Shown here piece by piece: positions 36,641 through 44,993 of a stretch of 64,000 nucleotides of DNA. Within the stretch, counting starts at the first letter, position 1. Each line of letters begins with the position of its first letter. Below the pieces are notes generated by a model. It was given only the letters and a program-made list of their open reading frames with translations. It ran no database searches and was not told the origin of the DNA. Location: positions 278,901 through 342,900 of the forward strand of contig NZ_SNZC01000003.1 in the NCBI RefSeq assembly GCF_004363695.1, read 5' to 3'. Source of the stretch: Flavobacterium cheniae. GTDB taxonomy: Bacteria; Bacteroidota; Bacteroidia; Flavobacteriales; Flavobacteriaceae. A program made the position numbers and the translations under genes.

Positions 36641-37512
36641 ATGCTTTTCAAACGTACCTTAATTTCCAATAAAAAAAGTTTAAAAAGTAACTTGAAGTGT
36701 TTTGCTTTTATGAATTTATACATTTCAAATCGAATTCTTCCCAACAATGCTTTGTGTTCGTCTTTTGTTTTGTTTAAATGATATGCTTTGACTAAAATTT
36801 TTAAAGTAGATTCGTTTAACTTTTTTGCTCTCAAATTGTTTTCAATCAAAAAATGAGAACTTAAAGAATCAGAAACAATTCTTTTTTTTGCCAAAATTTC
36901 AGGAATGTATTCAAATTCAAAATCTCTAGAAGTTCTAATCCATAAATCTAAATCTTCGTAGGCCAAATCTTCGTCATAATATCCCAATTTTTCCAAAACC
37001 GATTTTTTAATCATTGAAGAAACCGAACAAATTTTGGTTGTTCTACCAATCACCATTTTGTAAATATCACCACTTTCTGGACGATCTTCTTCTTTGTAAT
37101 AATTATTTAGGAAGTTTCCGTTTTTATCGATTTCGATTAAATTTCCGTAAACAATACCCAGGTTTTTATACTTTGAATTTTGAAAAGTTGTAACTTGTTT
37201 TTCAATGCAATTCGGTACTAATAAATCATCTGCTGCTAAATCAATGATAAATTCGCCTTTTGCTATTTTAGCCAATTGATTGAAGGTTTTGGTGTTGCCC
37301 AAATTCTTTTCATTAGAAGAAAAATGTACTTCAGGATGATTTTTTACCCAATCTTTAATTACTCCGATAGAATTATCACTACTACAATCATCTGCAATTA
37401 GCAATTCAATATTTGGGTAGGTTTGATTAATGACAGAATTCAAGGCTTCCACTACGTAAGCTTCGTGATTGTAAGACAAACAAATGACACTAACAAGCGG
37501 AAAATTTTGCAT
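36637..37512 (-). CDS. Glycosyltransferase family 2
   Basis: A 291-residue GT2: LVSVICLSYNHEAYVVEALNSVINQTY, LLIADDCSSDNS, and the DXD region FIIDLAADDLLVPN near residue 90; EDLDLWIRTSRDFEFEYIPEILAKKR is the typical acceptor-side helix pair. It is the only minus-strand gene between two plus-strand genes, tail to tail with the flippase and head to head with the GT4 gene (53-bp gap with both starts). Donor unknown. Confidence 0.85.
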   Translation of the reverse strand: MQNFPLVSVICLSYNHEAYVVEALNSVINQTYPNIELLIADDCSSDNSIGVIKDWVKNHPEVHFSSNEKNLGNTKTFNQLAKIAKGEFIIDLAADDLLVPNCIEKQVTTFQNSKYKNLGIVYGNLIEIDKNGNFLNNYYKEEDRPESGDIYKMVIGRTTKICSVSSMIKKSVLEKLGYYDEDLAYEDLDLWIRTSRDFEFEYIPEILAKKRIVSDSLSSHFLIENNLRAKKLNESTLKILVKAYHLNKTKDEHKALLGRIRFEMYKFIKAKHFKLLFKLFLLEIKVRLKSI

Positions 37513-37565
37513 ATTGGGTTTTTAAATCTATTTTTATGCTAAATTACTAAACTAATTCAACCGAA

Positions 37566-38636
37566 ATGAAAAACCACTCAAAAAAACCATTAAAAGTAGC
37601 CATTGTTGGCTATAAATTGGCTGAAGGTGGTTTGGAAAGGGTTTTTGGAACTACAACAAAAATGCTTCATGATGCTGGAATAGAAGTACATACTTTGGTT
37701 TTAGAAGACAAAATTGATTATGAGTTTGGTGGGAAATTAGTAGCTTTTGGACAATATTCGAAGTTTGTTAAGTATTTTAAATTACGAAATTACCTAAAAA
37801 ACCAGCAATTTGATTACGTAATCGATTTTCGTCATCGTATCAATCCAAAAATGGAGTGGGTGTTTTTGAATTTTATTTATCGGAATTTAAATTCCATTTA
37901 TACCATTCATAGTAGTAGATTGGAAACATATTTAACGGATAATGATTTTATTGCGAAACAAATGCTTCAAGAAGCTCATAAAATTGTAGCGGTTTCCAAT
38001 TTTATCAAACAAAAAATTGAAACTAAATTTGATTGTAAATTGGTTGAAGTTATTCCGAATTCGGTTTCAATTCGTTCGTATTCAACTACTGAAAAATTAC
38101 CTTTTGAATATGTAATTGCTGTTGGAAGATTAGTTCAATTAAAACAATTTGATAAGCTAATTGAAAGTTATGCGAATTCTAATTTGCCTCAGAAAAACAC
38201 TCATTTGGTAATCTTAGGAACAGGAGAAGAGCAAGATAAATTAGAAAAGAAAATTTTTGATTTGAAATTAGAAACTAAAGTTCATTTGTTAGGTTTTAAA
38301 GAAAATGTTTTGAATTATATTTCAAATGCGAAGTTCTTGGTTCTATCAAGTCAGTACGAAGGTTTTCCAATGACTATTTTAGAATCATTAAGTATTGGAA
38401 TTCCTGTAATTTCATTCGATTGCGAAAGCGGTCCAAACGAAATGATAATCAATAATCACAATGGGATTTTAGTAGAAAATCAGAATTTCACTGAATTAAC
38501 TCACAAAATGAATATCTTTGTTGAAGACGAAATTTTATATCAAAATTGCAAAAATAACTCGGTTTCGAGTGTTGCAAAATTTCAGTCGGAAGTTGTAGTA
38601 AACCAATGGTTACAGATGTTAAATTATGGAAATTAA
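37566..38636 (+). CDS. Glycosyltransferase family 4
   Basis: A 356-residue GT-B enzyme. The N-terminal domain has KVAIVGYKLAEGGLERVF (glycine-rich loop), and the C-terminal domain has YVIAVGRLVQLKQFDKLIES, LVILGTGEEQDKLEK and SSQYEGFPMTILESLSIGIPVISFDC, with the E-x7-E pair that binds nucleotide sugar. Members use UDP- or GDP-sugars with retention. It overlaps the FdtA-like gene by 11 bp, so they are co-translated. Confidence 0.9.
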   Translation: MKNHSKKPLKVAIVGYKLAEGGLERVFGTTTKMLHDAGIEVHTLVLEDKIDYEFGGKLVAFGQYSKFVKYFKLRNYLKNQQFDYVIDFRHRINPKMEWVFLNFIYRNLNSIYTIHSSRLETYLTDNDFIAKQMLQEAHKIVAVSNFIKQKIETKFDCKLVEVIPNSVSIRSYSTTEKLPFEYVIAVGRLVQLKQFDKLIESYANSNLPQKNTHLVILGTGEEQDKLEKKIFDLKLETKVHLLGFKENVLNYISNAKFLVLSSQYEGFPMTILESLSIGIPVISFDCESGPNEMIINNHNGILVENQNFTELTHKMNIFVEDEILYQNCKNNSVSSVAKFQSEVVVNQWLQMLNYGN

Positions 38637-39021
38637 AATTGTAAATATCCCTAAGATTGAAGATCCAAGAGGTAATTTATCCGTTATCGAAAAGGAAGTG
38701 GTGCCGTTTGAAATCAAACGCGTTTACTATTTGTACGATGTTCCTGCTGGAGCAGAACGTGGCGGACATGCACATAAAAAATTACAGCAGTTTTTAGTAG
38801 CGCTTTCAGGAAGTTTTGATGTAATTCTAAACGACGGAAAAGAGGAAAAAATAGTTACTTTAAACAAACCTTTTGAAGGTTTATTAATTACCAATGGTAT
38901 TTGGCGTGAATTGAAAAACTTTTCTTCGGGAGCAGTTTGTTTAGTAGTGGCTTCTGATGTGTTTGAAGAAGCAGATTACATCAGAGGATTTGAAGATTTT
39001 TTAGCGATTTCGGCTAAGTAA
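38626..39021 (+). CDS. Cupin sugar 3,4-ketoisomerase, FdtA/QdtA-like
   Basis: A 131-residue small cupin. IPKIEDPRGNLSVIE at the start, RVYYLYDVPAGAERGGHAHKKLQQFLVALSGSFDVIL near residue 33 (the catalytic His pair G-G-H-A-H) and LITNGIWRELKNFSSGAVCLVVAS near residue 87 match FdtA/QdtA. These enzymes shift the keto group of dTDP-4-keto-6-deoxyglucose to C3, giving the substrate for FdtB. The last 21 bp overlap the convergent GT4 gene. Whether the product is the 3-amino-fucose or 3-amino-quinovose series cannot be told. Confidence 0.88.
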   Translation: MEIKIVNIPKIEDPRGNLSVIEKEVVPFEIKRVYYLYDVPAGAERGGHAHKKLQQFLVALSGSFDVILNDGKEEKIVTLNKPFEGLLITNGIWRELKNFSSGAVCLVVASDVFEEADYIRGFEDFLAISAK

Positions 39022-40158
39022 ATTTTCATAAACGTTTACTAAATCTGAAAAATGTTTTGCAAATGTTTTAGTAACTAAATAATTTGGAATATTATTTTCT
39101 AATTCGCTTTTTAAACCTGAATTTGAAAGAAGTTCGACCATTTTTTCTTCCAATGCTTCCTGATTTTTGAAGGAATAAGTTAGTCCTACATTATATTGCT
39201 CAATTTCATTTTTAATTCCAACTAAATCACTTGTGATTACTGTTTTACCAAAAGCAAGACTTTCTAAAATTACATTGCCATACGCTTCTAAATATTCACT
39301 CGGAACCACTGAAAATTTCGAATTAGCATAAATTTTATGTAATTCTTCACGTGATTTATTTCCTAAAAATGAAACGTTTTTCAGTTCGTTATTTTCTATA
39401 AAAATTTGAAGTTCTTCTATTTGATTACCATCTCCAACTATCCATAATTTCTCATTTGGAAATTGTTTGGAAATGTTTTGAAATGCTTTTAATAAAGTCA
39501 AAATCCCTTTTTCGGGAACCAATCTCCCAACAAACATAATATAGTTTCCTTCTGAATTGGAATTTTGGTTTTGCTCTATAAGTATTGGATTTGCTAATGT
39601 TTTGCCTTCTTTTTTAAAATGTTTTGAAACAAATTGTGTTAAATTTTCGGATGGCGTTAAAAAATAATCAATATGTTTTTTGATAATACTTTTATGATGC
39701 GATTGTTTTAAATACAACAAAGTATCAAACAAAATATTTCGTTTTGGTTGATGATGTAAAATACATTCTAAAGCGCTTTCGTGTTTATGAAGTACTTCAT
39801 TTTTATCATTCAGCATATAGTTTTTCGGGCAGATGTAATAATAATCGCGAAAAGAAAACACAATCGGAATTCCTTTAGATTTCGCAAATTCCATGAAATG
39901 TGGTGTTACTGGTGCGCCAATGCTGAAACAGTGAATTACGTCAGGTTGAAAACTTTCAATTTCTCGAATAATTTCTTGCGTGATGGTTTTGTGGTAGATT
40001 TTTTCAACCCAATTGGTTTTTATTTTATCCTTCCCAAACCATTTAAAGATGTAATCAGAATTGTTTTTTTCGGCATACTGAATCAATTCATGCAAATAGT
40101 GTTCAACTCCTCCAAGTCGATTTTCACTATTAAAATTATTGATAATCAGTATTTTCAT
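39001..40158 (-). CDS. Glycosyltransferase family 4
   Basis: A 385-residue GT-B enzyme. The N-terminus MKILIINNFNSENRLGGVEHYLHELI has the GG loop, and the C-terminal domain has IMFVGRLVPEKGILTLLKAF, LWIVGDGNQIEELQIF and PSEYLEAYGNVILESLAFGKTVITSDLVG with an E-x7-E motif. The conserved Asp-Tyr pair FSFRDYYYICPKNYML near residue 103 is typical of GT4 enzymes that act on cell-surface polysaccharides. The start overlaps the preceding GT2 gene by 4 bp (ATGA). Confidence 0.9.
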   Translation of the reverse strand: MKILIINNFNSENRLGGVEHYLHELIQYAEKNNSDYIFKWFGKDKIKTNWVEKIYHKTITQEIIREIESFQPDVIHCFSIGAPVTPHFMEFAKSKGIPIVFSFRDYYYICPKNYMLNDKNEVLHKHESALECILHHQPKRNILFDTLLYLKQSHHKSIIKKHIDYFLTPSENLTQFVSKHFKKEGKTLANPILIEQNQNSNSEGNYIMFVGRLVPEKGILTLLKAFQNISKQFPNEKLWIVGDGNQIEELQIFIENNELKNVSFLGNKSREELHKIYANSKFSVVPSEYLEAYGNVILESLAFGKTVITSDLVGIKNEIEQYNVGLTYSFKNQEALEEKMVELLSNSGLKSELENNIPNYLVTKTFAKHFSDLVNVYENLLSRNR

Positions 40159-41042
40159 CCAATATAAATTTTACTAAAATAGGTCAATCGAAACACATTG
40201 AAAACAAACAAAGACGGATTATTTCCTTTAAGTTGATGCTCTAAAAATTTTCCAAAAACAGAATAAAAAACAGCTAACAAATACGTGATTTTAAATGTAT
40301 CTAAATTAGAAACTAAGCTTACCATTTTGCTGTATTCTTTAGTAATAAGTTGTTTTTTATAAAGTAAGTATAAATTATCTAACGAGTTTTTAGTTTTTTC
40401 AAAATAAACGGCATTGGTATCAATATCGTCATGTTGAACTGGATTATGAATATGTTTGATTTTAGCGTTCATTTTTTGAAGTTCAAAAGAAAAAAGCGTG
40501 TCATCGTGACCATATTTTTTAAAAGAACTATCAAATTTAATGCGATTAAAAACCGATTTTTTTATCAAAGTGTTATTGAACAAAGTAGCTCGATAGGTAT
40601 TTTTATTTCTTTGGTCAACCGTTTGATCTTCCATGAATTTGCCATATTTCCAACGAAGCAATTGTTGATTTGATGGTGCTTTTTCAGCGTGAATTCTTCC
40701 ACCATATACTACTTCGTAATCAGGAATTTGATCAACGAAATTTTTTATGAAATTTGGAAAAGGTAAAACACAATCGCCATCTAAAATTAGTAAATTTTCA
40801 TATTGAGATTGACTAACTAAAATATTTTTATTTTCACGATAACCTACATTTTTCTCCAAAGAAACATAACTACAATGAGAAAGTAAATTGATTTTCTCGT
40901 TCTCTACATTATGAATCGAATTTGAGGCGTCATCTTGTGTTAAAATCTCAAAATCGATTCCTAAATCAAGACATTGTTGATGAATTTCTTTTACTAAAGG
41001 CAAAAGATTGTAATGGTATATCGTTATTAAAATCGATAGCAT
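40155..41042 (-). CDS. Glycosyltransferase family 2
   Basis: A 295-residue GT2: LSILITIYHYNLLPLVKEIH, FEILTQDDASNS, NLLILDGDCVLPFPNF (DXD near residue 92) and KYGHDDTLFSFELQKMNAKIKHI near residue 187. Its ATG comes directly after the stop codon of the FtsE-type gene with no gap, so translation is probably coupled. Downstream it overlaps the GT4 gene by 4 bp. It belongs to the polysaccharide locus; the sugar is unknown. Confidence 0.87.
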   Translation of the reverse strand: MLSILITIYHYNLLPLVKEIHQQCLDLGIDFEILTQDDASNSIHNVENEKINLLSHCSYVSLEKNVGYRENKNILVSQSQYENLLILDGDCVLPFPNFIKNFVDQIPDYEVVYGGRIHAEKAPSNQQLLRWKYGKFMEDQTVDQRNKNTYRATLFNNTLIKKSVFNRIKFDSSFKKYGHDDTLFSFELQKMNAKIKHIHNPVQHDDIDTNAVYFEKTKNSLDNLYLLYKKQLITKEYSKMVSLVSNLDTFKITYLLAVFYSVFGKFLEHQLKGNNPSLFVFNVFRLTYFSKIYIG

Positions 41043-41726
41043 TTACACCGATCTTTGAACTACTTCGAACATTTTTCCACCTTCAAATTTTAAAGTTTTT
41101 GAAGGGTATTTTAAAACTAAAGCATAATCGTGAGTTGCCATTAAAATAGTTTTTCCATTCGCATTAATTTTGCGAAGTACTTCCATGATTTCTACACTAG
41201 TTTGTGGGTCAAGATTTCCTGTTGGTTCATCGGCTAAAATGATTTCTGGATCGTTTAATAAAGCTCTTGCAATCCCAACACGTTGTTGTTCTCCACCAGA
41301 AAGTTGGTGTGGCATTTTATTAGCAAAACCTTTCATTCCAACTTTATCTAAAACTTCTTCGATTTTAACTTCCATTTCTTCTTTTTCTGTCCAGCCTGTT
41401 GCTTTAAGAACGAATAATAGATTTTCTTTTACACTTCTGTCAGAAAGTAATTTAAAGTCTTGGAAAACTACGCCTAATTTTCTTCTCAAATACGGAATGT
41501 CGTCTTCTTTTAAAGTGTTTAAATCGTAATCCACTATGCTGCCTTCGCCATCCGTTAAGGCTAAATCAGCATACAATGTTTTTAAAAAACTACTTTTTCC
41601 CGAACCTGTTCTACCAATTAAATAAAGAAACTCACCATGTTTTACATCGATGTTTACATCGGTTAAAACTGGATTTTTATCTTGATAAATCGTTACGTTT
41701 TTTAAGGATAGAACTGTTTGTGACAT
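41043..41726 (-). CDS. ABC transporter ATP-binding protein, FtsE-type
   Basis: A 227-residue ATPase: Walker A GRTGSGKSSFLKTL near residue 38, Q-loop VVFQDFKLL, signature LSGGEQQRVGIARALL near residue 142, Walker B EIILADEPTGNLD and H-loop LMATHDYALV. The size and ESVKENLLF-like region fit FtsE/LolD-type MacB-fold ATPases. FtsE works with FtsX in cell division and wall hydrolase control; no ftsX gene is nearby, which is common in Bacteroidota. Its stop codon is followed directly by the ATG of a glycosyltransferase gene. Assignment to FtsE over LolD is likely, not certain. Confidence 0.87.
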   Translation of the reverse strand: MSQTVLSLKNVTIYQDKNPVLTDVNIDVKHGEFLYLIGRTGSGKSSFLKTLYADLALTDGEGSIVDYDLNTLKEDDIPYLRRKLGVVFQDFKLLSDRSVKENLLFVLKATGWTEKEEMEVKIEEVLDKVGMKGFANKMPHQLSGGEQQRVGIARALLNDPEIILADEPTGNLDPQTSVEIMEVLRKINANGKTILMATHDYALVLKYPSKTLKFEGGKMFEVVQRSV

Positions 41727-41884
41727 ATTTTTGATGGATTTTAAAATGTAAAAGTAATAACTTATGGTTCTGTATCAAAATTTTAAGTTGATTTCAATTA
41801 AAAATTGTGTATTTGGTTAAAAACTATGTTCAAAAATTGTACAATAATATGTTAAGAACCTTCGTTAATACTTTCAATAAGCCT

Positions 41885-41892
41885 TATATTTG
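41885..41892 (+). promoter_or_regulatory. Predicted -7 element of the large TPR gene
   Basis: TATATTTG is an exact match, 22 bp before the ATG at 41915, in the 188-bp gap divergent from the FtsE-type gene. No -33 box found. Confidence 0.45.
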
Positions 41893-41914
41893 GAACTTAT
41901 AAATAACGAATCAA

Positions 41915-44900
41915 ATGATAAAGTATTTAAAACTTTCTTTTTTAGTGTTGTTCTTCTCGGGAACACTTTTTGCCCAACAATCTTCTGTCTATACACACGA
42001 ATTAACGGAGTTCAACAGAGCAGTTGAATTGTATAAAGACAAGCAATACCAAGCAGCCCAAATTTTATTCGACAAAGTAAAATCGAAAACTGATAATATG
42101 GAAGTAGAATCGGATTGTGCTTACTATATTGCTAATTGCGCGATTCGTTTGGATCAAATGGGAGCAGACGTTTTAGTTGAAAGTTTTGTAGAAGATTATC
42201 CAACGAGTACAAAGACTAATCAAGCATATATCGAAGTAGCGCATTATTATTTTGATCAAGGAAATTATCCAAAATCATTAGAATGGTTTGATAAAGCGGA
42301 TTCGAATAGCATGTCGCAAGCCGATAGAGAAAAATATAATTTCCAAAAAGGTTATGCGTATTTCACAGCTAAAAACACGAAAGAAGCTACAAAATACTTC
42401 AACCAGGTAGTGAATTCGAAGACTTTTGGAAGTCAAGCGAAATATTATTTAGGTTATATGTCTTACGAAACGGATGATTATAAAAGCGCTAATCAATATT
42501 TCGAGCAAGTTTCAGACCAAGATAAGTACAAAGAGAAAATGGGATATTTTCAAGCCGACATGAATTTCAAGCTTGGGAATTTCCAAAAGGCCATTGATTT
42601 AGGTGTAGAACAACTGCCAAAATCTAAAGGGGAAGAAAAAAGCGAATTGTCTAAAATCATTGGTGAAAGTTATTTCAATTTGAAAAAATATGACAAAGCA
42701 CTTCCTTATTTATTAGCTTATAATGGTAAAAAAGGAAAATGGACAAATACCGATTTTTACCAATTAGGTTACACCTATTACCAACAAAAAGATTACGAAA
42801 ACGCCATTTCACAATTCAATAAAATCATTGACGGAAATGATGCTGTGGCTCAAAATGCATACTATCATTTAGCTGAAAGTTATTTGAAAACCGATAAAAA
42901 ACAACAAGCGTTAAATGCTTTCAAAACGGCTTCTGAAATGGAATTTGATTTAAAAATTCAAGAAGATGCGTATTTGAATTATGCAAAATTGAGTTACGAA
43001 ATCGGAAATCCTTATCAATCGGTTCCTGAAGTATTAAATGCTTACGTGGCTAAATATCCAAACACGCCTTATAAATCGGAAATCAATACGTTGTTGATTA
43101 GTTCGTATATCACTTCAAAAAATTATAAAGAAGCGTTGGTTTTATTAGAAAAAAATAAATCTCCAGAAAATAAATTAGCGTATCAAAAAGTAACGTTTTA
43201 CAGAGGTTTAGAATTGTATACCGATGGCGATTACAAAGGTGCTTATGCGTTATTTAAAAAATCGTTAGCCGAAAATAAAGATGCAAAATTCACCGCAAGA
43301 GCTACTTTTTGGAAAGCGGAAACTGAGTATAATTTAGACCAATTTGAAGAAGCAAAATTGAGTTTTAAACAGTTTTTGAATTCATCTGAAGCTTCAAATA
43401 CTCCTGAATACGCAAATGCAAATTACAACTTAGCGTATTCGTATTTCAAGTTGAAAGAATATGAAAATGCAATTCAATACTTCGATTCGTATACCAAATC
43501 TGTAAATGAGGATAAAATTCGATTGACAGATGCCTATTTACGTTTGGGTGATTGTAATTTCATGGCAGCAAAATATTGGCCAGCTATGGATGCTTACAAC
43601 AAAGCTATCGACATGAAAAGTGTTGATGCTGATTACGCAGCATTTCAAAAAGGAATTAGCTACGGATTTGTGAGCAAACCAGATCGTAAAATTGAAGATT
43701 TAGAGAAATTTGTAAAAACATATCCTTCTTCTCAATATGCAGATGATGCTTTGTATGAATTAGGTAATACTTACGTAAATCAAAATCAAAACGACAAAGG
43801 AATTGCAACTTATGATAAATTAATCAGCGGATACAAATCTAGTTCGTATGTGGCAAAAGCCATTTTAAAACAAGGTTTGATTTACTATAACTCAAGCAAA
43901 GAAGATTTAGCTCTAGGGAAATTTAAAAAAGTGGTTGCAGAATATCCAAATTCACCAGAATCTATCGAAGCCGTTTCAACAGCTCGTTTGATTTATGTAG
44001 ATAAAGGTCAAGTGGATGAATATGCGGCTTGGGTTAAAACCTTATCATTTGTAGAAGTTTCTGATGCGGATTTAGATAACGATACCTACGAATCGGCTGA
44101 AAAACAATATTTACAAAACAACAGCAAGCAAGCTATTTCAGGATTCTCAAGTTATGTGAGTAAATTTCCAAACGGATTACATGCTTTGAAAGCGAATTTC
44201 TACTTAGCGCAATTATATTTTGCAGATAACTTAGAATCAAATTCAGTAAAACATTACGAGTTTGTAGTTTCAAAACCAAGAAACGAATTCACCGAACAAG
44301 CTTTAGCGCGTTTGTGTCAAGTTCATTTGAAAGCTAAAAATTACGACAGCGCGATTCCAGTTTTAAAACGTTTGGAAACCGAAGCAGATTTCCCGCAAAA
44401 TACTACGTATGCACAATCTAATTTAATGAAATCATATTACGAAAAACAAGATTTCACTAATGCCGTTGTATATGCTGATAAAGTATTGAAAAACGACAAA
44501 ATCGATGACAGAATTAAAAGTGATGCTCAAATTATCGTAGCGCGTTCTGCTATTAAAACAAATGATGAAGCTAAAGCGAAAGAAGCGTATGCAAAACTTC
44601 AAAAAATTGCAAAAGGTGAATTAGCAGCCGAAGCTTTGTATTACGATGCCTATTTCAAGAATAAAGAAGGCAAGTTTGAACCATCAAATGTTGTAGTGCA
44701 AAAAATTGCTCAAGATTATTCAGGATACAAATATTACGGAGCGAAGAGTTTAGTAATTATGGCGAAAAACTTCTACGGATTAAAAGATAGTTTTCAAGCG
44801 ACTTACATTTTAGAAAGTGTTATTGAAAACTTCAAAGAATATACAGATGTAATCGAAGAAGCTCAAAAAGAATTAGATTTCATCAAAGGAGAAGAAGCTA

Positions 44901-44926
44901 AACGTAATTCATCAATCACAAATTAA
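41915..44926 (+). CDS. Large exported TPR protein
   Basis: A 1003-residue protein with signal peptide MIKYLKLSFLVLFFSGTLFAQ. The mature part consists of about twenty TPR/YbgF-like helix pairs, e.g. AQILFDKVKSKTD, YFDQGNYPKSLEWFDKAD, YANANYNLAYSYFKLKEYENAIQYFDSY, YADDALYELGNTYVNQNQNDKGIATYDKL and YYNSSKEDLALGKFKKVVAEYPNSPESIEA. It should sit in the periplasm, perhaps at the outer membrane. It precedes a beta-barrel gene by 67 bp on the same strand, so the pair is probably an operon. The pair is conserved in Bacteroidota as far as I recall, with no established function. Confidence 0.9.
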   Translation: MIKYLKLSFLVLFFSGTLFAQQSSVYTHELTEFNRAVELYKDKQYQAAQILFDKVKSKTDNMEVESDCAYYIANCAIRLDQMGADVLVESFVEDYPTSTKTNQAYIEVAHYYFDQGNYPKSLEWFDKADSNSMSQADREKYNFQKGYAYFTAKNTKEATKYFNQVVNSKTFGSQAKYYLGYMSYETDDYKSANQYFEQVSDQDKYKEKMGYFQADMNFKLGNFQKAIDLGVEQLPKSKGEEKSELSKIIGESYFNLKKYDKALPYLLAYNGKKGKWTNTDFYQLGYTYYQQKDYENAISQFNKIIDGNDAVAQNAYYHLAESYLKTDKKQQALNAFKTASEMEFDLKIQEDAYLNYAKLSYEIGNPYQSVPEVLNAYVAKYPNTPYKSEINTLLISSYITSKNYKEALVLLEKNKSPENKLAYQKVTFYRGLELYTDGDYKGAYALFKKSLAENKDAKFTARATFWKAETEYNLDQFEEAKLSFKQFLNSSEASNTPEYANANYNLAYSYFKLKEYENAIQYFDSYTKSVNEDKIRLTDAYLRLGDCNFMAAKYWPAMDAYNKAIDMKSVDADYAAFQKGISYGFVSKPDRKIEDLEKFVKTYPSSQYADDALYELGNTYVNQNQNDKGIATYDKLISGYKSSSYVAKAILKQGLIYYNSSKEDLALGKFKKVVAEYPNSPESIEAVSTARLIYVDKGQVDEYAAWVKTLSFVEVSDADLDNDTYESAEKQYLQNNSKQAISGFSSYVSKFPNGLHALKANFYLAQLYFADNLESNSVKHYEFVVSKPRNEFTEQALARLCQVHLKAKNYDSAIPVLKRLETEADFPQNTTYAQSNLMKSYYEKQDFTNAVVYADKVLKNDKIDDRIKSDAQIIVARSAIKTNDEAKAKEAYAKLQKIAKGELAAEALYYDAYFKNKEGKFEPSNVVVQKIAQDYSGYKYYGAKSLVIMAKNFYGLKDSFQATYILESVIENFKEYTDVIEEAQKELDFIKGEEAKRNSSITN

Positions 44927-44993
44927 TAAAAATCAGATAATTGTCATACTGTACTTGTTTCAGTATCTAGTATCTCATTTAAAAATATAGAAA

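Noticed and set aside
44946..44966. Small ATACTG/CAGTAT inverted repeat between the TPR and beta-barrel genes
   Set aside because: The stem is only 6 bp and lacks a T-run, so it is not called a terminator; the two genes are treated as an operon.
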